Source: Deroplatys truncata (Eukaryota > Arthropoda > Insecta > Mantodea > Mantidae). Taken from it: 64,000 nucleotides of DNA. Positions within the stretch are counted from its first letter, which is position 1. Each line of letters begins with the position of its first letter. The position numbers were made by a program, and so were the translations under genes. The stretch lies in the NCBI GenBank assembly GCA_030765065.1, contig CM060989.1:37811501-37875500 (forward strand). Reading direction: 5' to 3'. The notes below the pieces were generated by a model. The model searched no databases, was not told the origin of the DNA, and saw nothing but the letters and a program-made list of their open reading frames with translations. Shown here in pieces: positions 32,031-43,241 of the stretch.

Positions 32031-32690
32031 AAGAAAGAGGTGGTCTCAAGATAAACTTAAAAAAACGGAATACCTTGTGTGATGGGAAGAAGGATGTGAT
32101 TGGATATAGAAGGAGTAGGAACTATTAAATTTGTTGAAGAACTTAAATGTTTAAGTACAATTCTAGACAAGTCTGGTAATTGTGAAAAGGATGTCAACGA
32201 GCGTATTAACTAAGCAAGAAGAGCCATACGAGCGCTAAGCGGAATATAGTGGAGTAGAGAGATCTATGAAGGAACAAAACGAGGTAACTGTAAGAGTTAT
32301 TATTGAAAGCATCATGGTATAGGAGGTGGGACTTAGTACTTGACAGAACGTCGGAAGCAAAAGTTGCGTGCAGTGCAAATGGGTGGTTTAAGGAGAAGCT
32401 TCCGTCTCTCCAGAATGCACAAAGTGAGGAATGAGGATATAAGAGAAAGGATGCATCAACCAGATTCCGTAGTTGTCAGATTAGAAGGTAGGATTTTCCA
32501 AGGTATGCTCACGTTCGAAGATGTAATATGCCCAAAAAATGTTGTAATGATCTCACAAAGGAAAGAAGAAACACGGTAAACCTCGAACAATATGGAGTTG
32601 CATGAACCGTGCATCAAAGAAATATCAACGACGACCTGTGGCCGGATAGACAAGGCTGGAACCAGGCAACAAAAAGCAACCGCTGACCAG
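32031..32690 (+). pseudogene. Non-LTR retrotransposon (RTE/L1-like) C-terminal remnant
   Basis: Fragments in order: KDVNERINxARRAIRALSGI with internal stops (about 32180-32240), TVRVIIESIM (about 32287-32316), KQKLRAVQMGGLRRSFRLSR then MHKVRNEDIRERM (32355-32460), DSVVVRLEGRIFQGM (about 32460-32510), KHGKPRTIWSCMNRA (about 32570-32615) and LWPDRQGWNQATKSNR with a stop at 32679-32681. This order (reverse transcriptase tail, RRSxRxSRxDxxRNExIR, RGRPRxTW, final W/R) is typical of LINE ORF2 C-termini. It is 5'-truncated with at least two frameshifts. Confidence 0.75.
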
Positions 32691-33225
32691 TGAAGATGTC
32701 GATAAAAGCAAAAGTAGTAAATTAAATAACATTGATCAACAGGAAAGATGTATTCTTTTAGGAATTTAATTCTTTAGTAAATAGATAACACCGATCACAG
32801 AATGTTCCTATCAGCTCTCGTTTACAAGAATTGGGGGAATCGGTGTCAGTTAATGATAACCACTCATTTTGACCTTCACGAAATTACCTTCAAAATTCCG
32901 CGCATAATAAGTAGCGTGATGATGTCCCCTAAGCGTGCTGGATGTATTGATTTTGTTTGTAGGCATTTTTAGCCTGAGTGCGTAGCTACAGAGGATGGGA
33001 GAGTCGTAGTGCAATGTCTGCCTGGGAATGCCCTGCTGTGTTTTCTGTGCGTGTGTTTACAAACGTGATACGATAGTTCCGTAATAGTGTCCGTGCTTAA
33101 TCTGTGTGTAGCGAGTATAAACTGGCGTGCAGTTCAATATGCCCTGCTGACATTTTGCTGTACAGGATGATTCAGGATCTCTGCAGCAAACTTCGTGGAA
33201 TGATAGGTTTCACAAACAGGATATT
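32691..33225. other. Unassigned sequence, possible transposon end
   Basis: TACAGGATGATTCAGGATCT at about 33171 resembles TACAGGGTGATTC-style DNA-transposon ends; no partner was identified. The rest is unassigned. Confidence 0.3.
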
Positions 33226-33448
33226 TTTTTATTTCTCTACTACGTATAGTAAGTAGAAGTATTGTATTCCACTCAACCCAACTGTCCTTTACATGGAAAA
33301 TGTTTGGAAAATATAGATTTTCTAAAAAGTGGCCCTAATGATTTTTATTTAAATATCATATATTAAAGAGATTTACATGACAAATAAAATGTATATCTGG
33401 AATTTTCTGGAAATATTCTATGAAGCCCTCTTCATTTTTAACACCCTC
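33226..33448 (-). repeat. Family A fragment with microsatellite segment deleted
   Basis: It opens TATTTCTCTACTACGTATAG. The segment from TTCCGGTG to the microsatellite is missing, so GTATTCCACTCAA joins CCCAACTGTCCTTTACATGG. The copy ends at the hairpin near 33433. Confidence 0.7.
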
Positions 33449-33469
33449 TTAACAAGGGTGTTAAAAATG
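33433..33469. repeat. Perfect 15-bp hairpin
   Basis: CATTTTTAACACCCT (33433-33447), a 7-base loop, then AGGGTGTTAAAAATG (33455-33469). It lies at the truncated edge of an A copy. Confidence 0.8.
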
Positions 33470-35887
33470 GAGTGTTATACAATTCTATATACTCTTCAAT
33501 TTCTAGTGTTGAAAGGTTCGTTTTTAGTGCCATTTGTCTACAGAAATTCATTCTGGATTATCTGCCACGGATGAAGCAATTAAACCCAATAATAATATTA
33601 TTGACCTATTCATCAAGGCATATACACACATGCACATGCGCGCACAGCAGGTGATTATTCTCATCCTGCGAATTCGTAACTAGGCGTACCTGCATTTTAC
33701 CGACGAAGCGAAATGCAGGCGCTCTCAAGCGTCCCGCCGCATTCACCAACACTTCCGATAAATGTTGTGTTTTGTTAATGTGCTCTGTCTGCTAGAGCGA
33801 TAACTACAGCGAATGTCAACATGAAGGTCTCCGAAGCTGAATCTCGACTCTGGATACATATTTTTCTATATCCCAATTTGTCAATGCAGCATGTTATTGG
33901 TCCTTATGTAAGTACATGGAACTTTCTGGAGACTAAATTCCCTGTGTGCTCGTGCTTACTGTGGAACAATGTTTTCGAACAAAAATTACCTCGATATACT
34001 GCTAAACGCGGAAGAGCAGCAGACAAGGTGGAGTTGTCTATTCCAAAATATATTTCCGCAGTGTGGAATTTGTACCGATCACACGCTTCTATGGGTTTGC
34101 TTACCGCCTTCTATAGCCAGCAATCCTACACAAGGCTCCTCGTGCACTAACACTTCAACCTTCTGTTACTAGGCATTGACGGAGCGTGTGATTGGCTACA
34201 GCATTCACCAGTCTCAATGTAATACAGGTTCTTCGGTATATAACCTGACCACTCTCACAGTTTTTTGCGTCTGGGTAGCATGACATTGCGCAGCCGCCGT
34301 GCCAGCACTCTGTCTTCCCTTTTTAAATCTGTATTCCTATTAACCTGTACATAAAGTACAACAAAACTGTCCCTTACCTCATAGCAAATGCTGTATGTAC
34401 AGAGGTCACTTAAACCCCAACTTGTGCTAACTGTGATAGTGATTTTCGTAGCGAACGTTCAAGGTTTTCGCCAATTTCGTCTAATTTTTCTTCTGTTAAT
34501 ACTATACGTCTTCGCATGCGTTTCTTATTTTGCTCTGAACCAGTGGTCTCTAATTTATTTACAATATCGTGAATTCAAGTTCTGTAAGGAAGTAATTGTA
34601 CAGGAAATATCAGGATAAATTCTTCAGTTACGCGACGAGCCAATTCATATTTAAAGTAACATTTACACACAAGTATACATTGATTTAAAGATAACTAACT
34701 GCCTTCCCATCTTCGTAAATGAAAGTGGACTACTGACGCTAATGACTACGTGTAACTGAAGGACAGAAAGCCTGTCGTGAGTGCGGTGTGTGGGGAGCGG
34801 AGAAGCCAGCCGGCTATGGCTCTGACGAACAACACTGTGCCATCGGTCAGGTTTTATACCTAAGACCCAGACGGACGTTCATAGGGTTTCAATATCAGCC
34901 AGTCTTTCGCATAGAGAATAATAAATAATGCCAAGTTCCAACCTTCCCACATGGAACTAAACCAAGGGCTGCGGTGGCCAGATAATGAATGAAGAATATC
35001 ATTCGCTCAGTGAGTCATGACCACAAACCGAACAAGGCTTATACTTTTTGTCAACTGTGTTATTCTCTTATCCACAGATAAAGCAGGGTTACACAGCGCT
35101 AACCAAGTAAATCACCACAGCACGCATTACTGAGGCACTGTAAAACTCTTATTGGATACATAGGCGGTTTTCAGCTCCAGTAGGTTATCAAAGTTTGAAT
35201 TGGCTAGTATACCATGAAACCATCAGCAACAACACGGTTTATGCCTGTTCTGACCTCAAAGCATAACGAATTTATCAACCATCGTTTCTATGCACGTCCT
35301 CTAGCCTCTTGTTTTTATGTTTGTATATAAGTTTTTTTGAGGAGTCGGTGGTCCTCCATATTCGTAAAATGTGTCTATAATACATATTTTAATGAAATCT
35401 TCATTTTGTGGAATCACCGGCGCCTCACCAGATGTGATGACTCATGGCGTCTTAACTAAATGGGACGAGAAGGAAGAGGCGAGAGGAACAGCTCAGGGAT
35501 TTCATTGAGAGGTTATCAGTTGCGGGGAACTGGAGGGATGGTGAAGGGTGACATTAAGCCCATTACGACGACCACCTGAGACCTCAAAAACGTCACTTTA
35601 AATACTGCAGCCCGAGCTGACTAAGTAGTAGCCTGCATCGTCAACATCATCAGCATTAATTGAATAATTTCTCCATGCGTCGAGCTTCCATGAGCCTGAG
35701 ATGATCAGTTTCCCTAAAAATCATACGATCCTACCCCTGCTTACATGAGCATACCGAAAATTACTCGCAAGGATTCTAAAGCCAATTTCATGGACTTTAT
35801 CAAATTATATTTATTACATTATTTTAAAATAAAACTATAACCATCAAAATATTGTTTTTTTCTCTCATTAAGGCTGAATATCTACTA
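33470..35887. other. Unassigned sequence (longest unexplained stretch)
   Basis: No repeat match in the window over about 2.4 kb. 33640-34260 is less AT-rich and has overlapping plus-strand frames of 109 and 67 codons (33821-34150, 33969-34172) with no domain I recognise. A 76-codon frame at 34388-34618 is hydrophobic in its middle (VFACVSYFALNQWSLIYL) but otherwise featureless. Confidence 0.3.
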
Positions 35888-36110
35888 TTACCTTACGTCT
35901 TCATTTTTCTGTCTATTCTTTGATACTCTGCCACCGTTCAGAACAATCTCATCTCTGAGGACTATTTGTCTGATGTCTTTATTTGCCAAAGTCCAAGACA
36001 CACATCCGTACAAGAGAGATGGGACAGACAGCACTTTATAAACTTTTACGATTATTTTCTTTCTAACTTTGTTTAGCAAAGCTTTTTCATTGTTCCACAT
36101 AAATTAGTGA
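35888..36110 (-). pseudogene. Non-LTR retrotransposon C-terminal fragment
   Basis: The minus-strand frame reads KVRKKIIVKVYKVLSVPSLL then YGCVSWTLANKDIRQIV and NRQKNEDVR. This is the LINE ORF2 region read elsewhere as LYGSETWTL...DxxRNEDIR. Only about 70 codons remain. A mariner begins 30 bp away. Confidence 0.65.
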
Positions 36111-36141
36111 ATGGTTGAATTTTCTTTTGTACTGTCTTTAA

Positions 36142-37435
36142 TACGAGGGGCACTATTTATATTTTGAGCCTAATAATTAAAACAAAATAACTTCTGATTG
36201 AAAACTGCTTTATTGTTTTTAAAAATATTCTCCTTTATGATCAATACATCTTTGTATCCGTTTGAACCATTTGTCAAAGCATTTATTCCAGACTTCTTGA
36301 GACACCTCCAAAACATGGTTTTTGAAGGCATCAACGGCTTCTTCTGCCAACGAAAATCGTTGTTCACGCAATTTATTCTTCATGTTCGGGAACAAAAAGA
36401 AGTCATTGGGTGTCAAATCAGGACTGTATGGCGGATGACCCAACAATTCTATTTTTGAGCCTTCAAATGCTCTGCTGTTAGACGAGACGTGTGTGCGCTC
36501 GCATTGTCTTGATGAAGAACGATCCTACGGTTCTTGTTGGTTTTCCTTACTTCACCGAAAACTTCCGGCAAACAAATGGTTGCGTACCATTCGGCATTGA
36601 CCGTTTTACGTTCCTCTAAAGGCACTGTTGCCACATGGCCAGTTTTGCTGAAAAAGCAGGCGACCATTTGCTTCGAAGTGCTTCGAGTGCGAACAACTTT
36701 TGTTGGATTTGCTTCATCTTGAAACACCTATACAGTCGACTGCTGTTTACGTTCCGGCTCATAAGCATAGATCCACGATTTGTCACCTGTTACAATCTTA
36801 TATACGTCTTTTGAGGCACCGCCATTGTATTTCTTGAGCATTTTTATACACTTATCGACACAAGCATCTTTTTGAGATTGCGTCAAATTATGTGGGATCC
36901 AACGATAGCGAACCTTTTTCACGGCTAAATAATCATGCAATATTTTATATATGCTGGTGGAACTAATGCCTGGGGTTGCCTCAATCTCACAATATGTCGC
37001 ATGAGGATCTTTCATTATTAGTTTTTGCACAGCATCAATGTTTTCTGGCACAACAACTGATTTTGGACGACTTTCACGAACTTCATCTTTGAGCGAACGG
37101 CGGCCACGATTAAATTCGTTATACCAGCGTTTCACAGTAACAAAGGATGGAGCTTCGTCGCCAAATGTGGAAGTTAGTTGATCGATGCACTCTTGTCTTG
37201 ATAATCTACGTCGAAAGTCGTAATAAATCATTGGACGAAGATTTTCACGAGTTATTTCCATGTTTTTGTTGATACACTATTTTCAAGTTAGTGTAAACAA
37301 AAAAAATGACGCTCTATTGACAAAATGTTTGAAGTAGATTATGGTCAAAAATGTCAAACTTTGCATTGGAAACGTAAGATGGCACCTACAACATTCAGGG
37401 TTGCCAAGGCTCAAAATATAAGTAGTGTCCTCGTA
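36142..37435 (-). mobile_element. Mariner transposon, 1294 bp, nearly intact
   Basis: The left end TACGAGGGGCACTATTTATA continues TTTTGAGCC. The right end is the matching complement, TACGAGGACACTACTTATAT then TTTGAGCC (37435 inwards), giving about 28-bp inverted repeats with few mismatches. TA lies at both edges. It carries an almost full-length transposase with two disabling changes, so it is the youngest-looking mariner here. A family A copy starts directly beyond its right edge. Confidence 0.9.
36219..37261 (-). pseudogene. Mariner transposase, one nonsense codon and one frameshift from intact
   Basis: It encodes a DD34D transposase of about 347 residues, the normal length. The start at 37261 (MEITRENLRPMIYYDFRRRL) fits the mariner N-terminus. 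Two helix-turn-helix segments follow (LSRQECIDQLTSTFGDEAPS; ATYCEIEATPGISSTSIYKI). The linker motif RWIPHNLT near residues 119-126 matches WVPHxL. First aspartate: IVTGDKSWIYAYEPE. Second: RIVLHQDNASAHTS. Third: YSPDLTPNDFFLFP. An in-frame TAG at 36728-36730 (codon 178) stands where mariners have Trp between QQSTV and VFQDE, a plausible TGG-to-TAG change. A 1-nt loss near 36449-36453 shifts the frame at LKAQ. All three aspartates survive. It ends HKGEYF-stop at 36219. Confidence 0.9.
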
Positions 37436-37979
37436 TGCACATACAGGTAGTAGAAGTACTGCATTCCACCCAAAAATTCCATACGGAGGTTTCACCGGAA
37501 ACACGTGCATTGAGGGCCCCTAAAAAAAAGTTTTTGGAAAAAGGTCTGTTTGGTGTGTGTGAACAGCATAACTCAAAAATGAAAAGTCCGTTAAATACCA
37601 ACCTTTATTAAAATTCAAAATATTCCAAGGATACGACACGAATATTTCAATCTCCCTCACCGAACTACCCTTTACATGGATGATTTTTCAAATATTTCCA
37701 TTTTTTTCAAAAATGGCTCAAAGAATTTTGATTAAAATACCACAGGTTTAAGAATTTTCTTGTCAAATGAAATTCATATGTTGAATTTTCTGGGAATGGC
37801 CTCTGAAATCCTCTCACTCGGAATGACTTTTGTATACCGGTAAACCGTAAGAGATAAGTAAAATTTTGCTACACAAAAAATGCAGATCTCCTTAAAGCAC
37901 ACAATTTATATCATATTACTATTTTTGTGGACTTATTATTTCCAATATATTCCTTGTTATTGGTTTGAATTTTCAAATA

Positions 37980-38755
37980 CAGTGCGATCGTTTTATGGTA
38001 AGGCCACGGATCGCGCATATGCGTGCTCCGCACACTGTCTATTACACTAGGGCTTTTCGTGTTGTTTACTCACGAGTGATAGTAATGTGCATTATGATGA
38101 GTACTAACCTTGTTATAATTGGTATACAACTGCGTGAAAACATTCCCTGGCATATTCGAGTGAAATTTCCATTTTCACGCATAAGTAGTAGCATAATGTC
38201 CATACTTTCTATTTTATATCGTCTTTAAGTTCGTCTATGGTGTAGGAATTGTTCCTGTAAGTTTTTTTTTAGGGTTCTCCACAAAAAGATGCACAAATTT
38301 CGTCAATTTCTTTCTCCGTTAGAACATTTCGTTTACACATCTTAGGTTTAGCATTTAGTAATCTCGTTGTCCTAAATTTATTAATCGACGCCTACCAGAT
38401 TCAATACTTGGAACCGGAATACCAGGAAATTTCTCCTGAAATTTTCTACATCTCTGTCTACATGTTTCGGTTTTTACGTATAAGTCGTACATAAAAATTC
38501 GTTGTTCAAGAGTGAATTTGTTGGCAGGGTACTGGACTAATAACAAGACATTAACACTTAACCACATTGCACGCAACACATATCTTAAACAAACTTTCAC
38601 CTCTGAGATGCACAATGTCAAGTGTCTTTACAACACGAACACAGCAGCGGCTGAAATAAAGATAACCTTGAACGCGTCCTGCGCCGCCAGTTGCACATCT
38701 AAAGCCTGCTACGCATACAGCCGGTCTGCGGCCTTATCTTAAAACGCGCGCACGG
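37980..38755 (-). mobile_element. Non-autonomous DUF4817-type element inserted in family A
   Basis: Left terminus CAGTGCGATCGTTTTATGGT, then AAGGCC. The reverse complement of the right terminus is CCGTGCGCGCGTTTTAAGAT, then AAGGCC, giving about 50-bp imperfect inverted repeats. TA lies at 37978-37979 and 38756-38757. It contains only a helix-turn-helix remnant of the transposase, so it cannot move itself. Removing it rejoins the host A copy. Confidence 0.8.
38260..38525 (-). pseudogene. DUF4817 helix-turn-helix remnant
   Basis: The minus strand reads KFTLEQRIFMYDLYVKTETC then RQRCRKFQEKFPGIPVPSIE and SGRRRLINLGQRDY-stop. This matches the N-terminal DUF4817-type fold (FT..ER.F....Y...........F...FP...P....I..L). 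A further broken stretch (MLNLRCVNEMF-stop-RRKKLTKFVHLF) would be the following linker. No catalytic domain is present within the element. Confidence 0.65.
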
Positions 38756-39010
38756 TACTTAAACTTTTCTCAACTGGGAAGCCCGTATTCATGTTTTTCT
38801 CCTGGTCATGCAAAGGAGAATGGAAGTTCAAAGCCATCACATAGCGACACGATCTTAAAACATCGCTTTACCTAACGTATTCTACAACGCAATGTGTAAA
38901 TGGGAACTGAAAGTTTAGCTGGATTAACAAGAAGTAGACAGAAGCATTACGTTTTCGAAAAATAATGTATATAAGAGTGAATAGAGAAGGTCATGTGAGT
39001 AGAACGCACA

Positions 39011-40409
39011 AAATTCCTTCCTGATAGCCCACACAGTGGAAATCGTTACGTCCACCTCTACAACCCGAGCTGCCATTGCAGGTTCCAGTAGCAATATACA
39101 TAGTGCTGTCATCTCATTCGACCCGTTGCATAACTCGTCATCGCAATGTCACCTACCCTGAAAGGTAGATAGGGCGGTATGGACGGTACTGCCTGGTCAA
39201 CACTCACCCCACCTAAACCATATTAGTCTTGCCTTGAAGATTTCATGTACCGGGAGTGGCCAAAGGCTTGTTAACATATCAGAGAACCTATCATCTTAGG
39301 TTACCGTAATATCACATCGCCCATGTTACGATGCTGGTGATAGGCTGTGTAATGCTGGGTCATCAGCTCGGACACCTGTTACAAGCATATGAAGCAAGAG
39401 GGTAAACATTTTATCTCTGAAGTTCAGTACGCTTCTTCTTTGGGAACCAGAGAGACTCACAGGAAAAATAGACTTTCTGGAAATAAAATAGGAGCTTTAT
39501 CAATTATGCGCACGCTACCATAGAATGGTTTACTGATTTTCTGTTGTACGTAATAATATCTATAAAGAGTAAAATATAATTCAATGCCTTTGATTCGGCA
39601 TGCTCAATAATGTTGTGTTCTAATACCTGCATGCAATTGAATAAAAATGTATATAATTAAACTTCTTACGCTAATAAATATCAAAGTATTATTCATCTCT
39701 CCGAGAGACAAAAAAAAAATAGAAGACGTCTGTACCTTCATGTACAGAAAACACGGGAGATACTGGAGCTCATCAGTAGGTTCCAAGCATTCCAAAGCTG
39801 GAAGAAGCCGGTTGCAAGAACTGCTAATTTAAGCAGGGAAAAGCTCTCATTGACAGGACGCTGTCCAATCTGATGCCACAGCAAGTGAATCATGCCTACA
39901 ACCGGTGTCAACAAGCAGATGAGTCAGCTGCGAACTTATTGTGGATAAAGGTGAAGGTATATACCAAGGAGGAGCCAAGGCAACCGGAAAATACCAGGCC
40001 AAGGTGTCCTTTGTGTTCTAACTTTGGGAGTGAGGAATATGGGAGAGACCAGAAGGGCGACCATATCCAGTGACGACGTACTCAAGCATGGACGGAGTCC
40101 CTAAAGTTTCCAGTTCGAAAGCATCCCACGCCACTCAAGCCCATCCACAAATCTCTGACTCCCAGGGGGTTCCGAAATGGGCGTCCACCCGAGAGCATAC
40201 GGAGGCGAGACCTAGCTGAGCAGTCCCACTCTGGGAAGAAGCCTCTACAAAGCTCAGCTCCACCGCCCATCCGCAACTCGCCGAACACCGTCACCTGTTC
40301 CTTCAAAACTGGAACAGATGATTATGAAGGAAATGGTGGATACAGGAGGGAAAGCAAAGTCGTGATAGAAAAGGAACCGCCGCAGCATTCTGCTACCCAC
40401 GCGGGGAAA
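39011..40409. other. Unassigned sequence
   Basis: 39011-39640 has no feature. 39640-40080 holds partly open plus-strand frames including RPRCPLCSNFGSEEYGRDQK; the CxxC pair hints at a zinc-binding tail but the family is not recognised. 40080-40409 is GC-richer and may be the body of the SINE-like unit at 40410. Confidence 0.25.
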
Positions 40410-40515
40410 TCACGAAAAACGTATGTTCAGAGTGGACGGTTGCCAGGAATCCAACCCGGGATCTCCCGAATATGAGCCTCATAGTTACCGCGGAGCCATT
40501 TTGCTCGATATCTGG
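40410..40515 (-). repeat. tRNA-derived SINE-like head
   Basis: The reverse complement reads GGCTCCGCGGTAACTATGAG (A-box position) and GATCCCGGGTTGGATTCCTG (B-box position), a tRNA-like spacing. The body probably extends toward lower coordinates. Confidence 0.45.
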
Positions 40516-41185
40516 TACTACGTGACCACTACTTGCTTTCCAAGGAATCCTCATTTTTGGGAGTCAATTTTCAAAACTGACTTGGAGCTTGTAGGAGCTG
40601 TCAACCATCACGGTCCAGAGCATGAGTCAGTTCATACTTTTGGATCGCTGACAAGACTGGGTGCAAGTCAGTGTCGCCCCCTATCATACTAAACTAATGT
40701 GCCAGTATTGGAAACTCGGACCTCCATCTTGCAGTTACACGTTTTAATTCACTTTTAATATACACGGTGTGGTGAGTAGGGTTTTTAACTGATTTTATGT
40801 TCAAATGAGGTTCAGTTTTATAGATAGTATTAGAAGAATAAATTTGCGATACTATTTAACTTTATGAGCACAATTTTGGTAGGGAAGGCAACGAGTTTTA
40901 ATGCGGAAAAATGCCTGCCTATAGTTTGTGCATGAAACTCGCAAATGTTGTTATACAACTCCCCTACTTGAATACTGTTCACGCTTTAATGTGAAGCAGC
41001 CATATGTTTAATTTTCTGCACCAGGTATGGGCATTCTTGACCTCGCGTGTCATCGCGTGACAGGCTACCTCCACTCCTCCCCTTCTCATGTGCTGTTTGC
41101 AACAGACAAGCAGTCCTTAATCCAGTGGTGGAACACTGCTCTACGCAATTACGAGATACATTCCACAAGAGTTGGTCGGTCATTT
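40516..41185. other. Unassigned sequence
   Basis: No recognised gene or repeat. The minus-strand 65-codon frame at 40986-41183 is not recognised. Confidence 0.25.
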
Positions 41186-41660
41186 GAGAAAAAAAATCTG
41201 ATGTGATACATTTACATGACTTTCTTACCCTCTATCGTTTATTAGTGGCTATACCAACTATTCTTACTAAAGTTTACTTTTCTATCTCCTTCATTTTGAT
41301 CGAGATAAATCTTTGCAAAAATAGCTACATTAAGTGCAAAAGGAACAGCGATAGTCAAATTTTTAAGAACTCTATGCTGATCTTAAAATTCCATACTCTT
41401 TCCATGACATTGCGAGAAACAACTGAAAATCGACAAAATTCCATACTCTTTCTATGATATCGCGAGAAACAAGTGAAAGTCGACAAAACTCCATAATCTT
41501 TCCACGACATCCGAGAAACAACTCAAAATCGACAAAATTCCATACTCTTTCCGTGACGTGGTGAGAAACAAGTGAAAATCATATAAATTCCATACTCTTT
41601 CCATTATATTGCGAGAAACAACTGAAAATCGACAAAATTCCATGCTATTTTCAATACTTG
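41186..41660 (+). repeat. Family A 5' fragment ending in a minisatellite
   Basis: It starts AAAAAAATCTGATGTGATAC, then CATGACTTTCTTACCC. After about 200 bp of A body it enters a 50-bp tandem repeat (41386-41650) and then stops at the mariner remnant. Confidence 0.75.
41386..41650. repeat. 50-bp minisatellite, ~5.3 units
   Basis: The unit starts AAAATTCCATACTCTTTCCA and ends GAAAATCGAC. Units begin at about 41386, 41436, 41486 (one base short), 41535 and 41585, with a partial one from 41635. The same 50-bp segment occurs once in ordinary A copies (for example 24930), so it is a local expansion. Minus-strand frames over it are repeat translations. Confidence 0.85.
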
Positions 41661-42234
41661 CCTTAAATGGAACTGTCTCACCCTCTTAGGAGCCATTCTC
41701 CCCTTTCAATCCACTGTTTTGACTGTTCCTTCGTCTCAGGTGTGAAATGATGCAGCCATGTATCGTCCATGGTTATGAATCGGCACAAAAACTCGGCTTT
41801 ATTGCAGCAAAACGTCCCCAAACACCCCACTGAAACATCATCACGATGCTGCTTTTGTTCCATTTTGAGTAAATGCGGCACCCATCTTGAGCATAGCTTT
41901 CTCGTGACTAAATTTTCAGTTAGTATGCTATGTACAGCACTTTTTGAAATGCCTACGATGCCTGCTAGCTCGCACTCGGTCGACGGTCATCCAATACCAT
42001 TTTGTGGATTTTCCTAACAATTGCTGGCGCGGTCACCTCATTTGGTCGACCACTGCTATATTCGTCTTGGCAGCTCGTACGGCTTCGTTTCAACTTTACC
42101 ACCCAATATTTTGCTGTTGTAAACGAGGGAGCAGACTCCCCCAGAGTAGAATCTAGCTCAGCTTTAATATTAGTTGGACTAAGACTTTTCAAATGAAAGT
42201 ATTATATCACATAACGATGACCAGTTCTATCCAT
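41655..42234 (-). pseudogene. Mariner transposase 5' two-thirds, truncated
   Basis: The start at 42234 (MDRTGHRYVI) is followed by a TAA where a codon would join YFHLKSLSPTNIKAELDSTL, then GESAPSFTTAKYWVVKLKRS and RPNEVTAPAIVRKIHKMVLD. One frameshift later it reads ELAGIVGISKSAVHSILTEN, RWVPHLLKMEQKQ (the WVPHxL linker) and FITMDDTWLHHFTPE, the first catalytic aspartate. Sequence ends after KEQSKQWIERGE near 41655, where the family A minisatellite begins, so the second and third aspartates are missing. It is non-functional, and of a different sequence group from the mariners at 36142 and 48054. Confidence 0.8.
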
Positions 42235-42554
42235 GTTAACAAATTCGCTGAGAGCGTTCACTATTGATGACTGCTAAACAAATACTAAAAGACGTAGTAC
42301 CATCAAACTTCGGACTTTAGCTTTATAAGGTTGGTACTTTCTACCACAGCCATTTGTTTGAAACACAACCATTATCTATACATCAGGTCGGGTCCTTCTG
42401 GGACTGCCCTCGTATGTAGGCTATATTACTGCTGCTCCGCGCTTGCATGCGATCGCCCGGCCGCAGAGGAAACCGTATGTACTGTATTTGTCTTAATAAA
42501 AAAACAATTTCTACCTATGGGTTGCAAATATGGTAGGGTTGTTCCGTGGATTTA
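42235..42554. other. Unassigned; likely mariner 5' UTR then unknown
   Basis: The first about 150 bp upstream of the mariner start may be its 5' untranslated region, but no terminal repeat was located. Confidence 0.25.
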
Positions 42555-42680
42555 GTGTCGTACCGGCATGTTGCCATGGTAACTCATTTGTTTATAACAC
42601 CGGGGAGGAAAGCCGAAGATCCGTGGTTCAAGTTCGGGCTGTGGAGCTACATGTTTCACTCACATTCTACCTTTATAAGT
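42555..42680 (+). repeat. tRNA-like SINE fragment (family D-like)
   Basis: TACCGGCATGTTGCCATGGT then AACTCATTTG occupies the A-box position and GATCCGTGGTTCAAGTTCGG the B-box position. It is followed by the CACTCACATTCTACCTTTAT tail similar to other D copies. Confidence 0.5.
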
Positions 42681-43241
42681 TTAGTGTATATACGACAGGC
42701 GTGAAAGAAACATTAACTATCATAATAGTACATCTTCGTAAAGACATTGCACCGAAGGCATAGTCTTGTGTGACTACGTGTAGGGAAGCTCGGCTTTAAG
42801 CACCAGACCTCTAAAGCCCAGATTGAAACCATTGTTGGATTACCGTGTCTCTGTGTTGCTTAAGGGTGGACTAATCGCCTCATTCCGAGCTCTCTCTCTC
42901 TGGCATTAATTAGATTACCGCCTAAGTTGCCAAAGATGCACGTCGCTTTGTCCATTACCAAGCAGAGGGATCAACACGCTGTCCAGCTCCGTCAGATAAT
43001 TACACCAGGAAATTTAAGCCACATTATCAAAAACTCTGGTAGTTAGGGGTTTCTGATCCAATTTTGTCTTTAGAAGTAGCTCCGGAGTATAAGTTTCAAA
43101 TAGTTGTAAACAGCTAGCTTCGGTCAGTGGGTTTACAAGAAATTGTTTACATGAGTTAACTTTCATAATTAATTCAACGTTAATTTTCTCTACCCGCAAG
43201 TTATGGATTAAATCAAGCCAAAATGTCTACTGATTGCTTCG
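42681..43241. other. Unassigned sequence
   Basis: No recognised feature. Confidence 0.25.

Larger units (their letters stand above)
37437..39010 (-). repeat. Family A copy interrupted by a 776-bp DNA element
   Basis: It starts within the terminus (CACATACAGGTAGTAGAAGT) and runs to TTTCAAATAC (37980), resumes at 38756 with TACTTAAACTTTTCTCAACT and ends TAGAGAAGGTCATGTGAGTA near 39005. The mariner at 36142-37435 occupies the TA next to its beginning, so the copy may be flanked on one side and split in the middle by two later insertions. Confidence 0.8.

Noticed and set aside
33821-34172. Host gene or hAT transposase in the 109- and 67-codon frames
   Set aside because: No recognisable motif, overlapping frames in the same region and no terminal repeats.
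41452-41643. Minus-strand 63-codon repeated-motif protein
   Set aside because: It is a translation of the 50-bp minisatellite; the period is not a multiple of three.
41386-41650. CRISPR-like array
   Set aside because: The 50-bp units are contiguous with no spacers and derive from family A; the context is a eukaryotic repeat.
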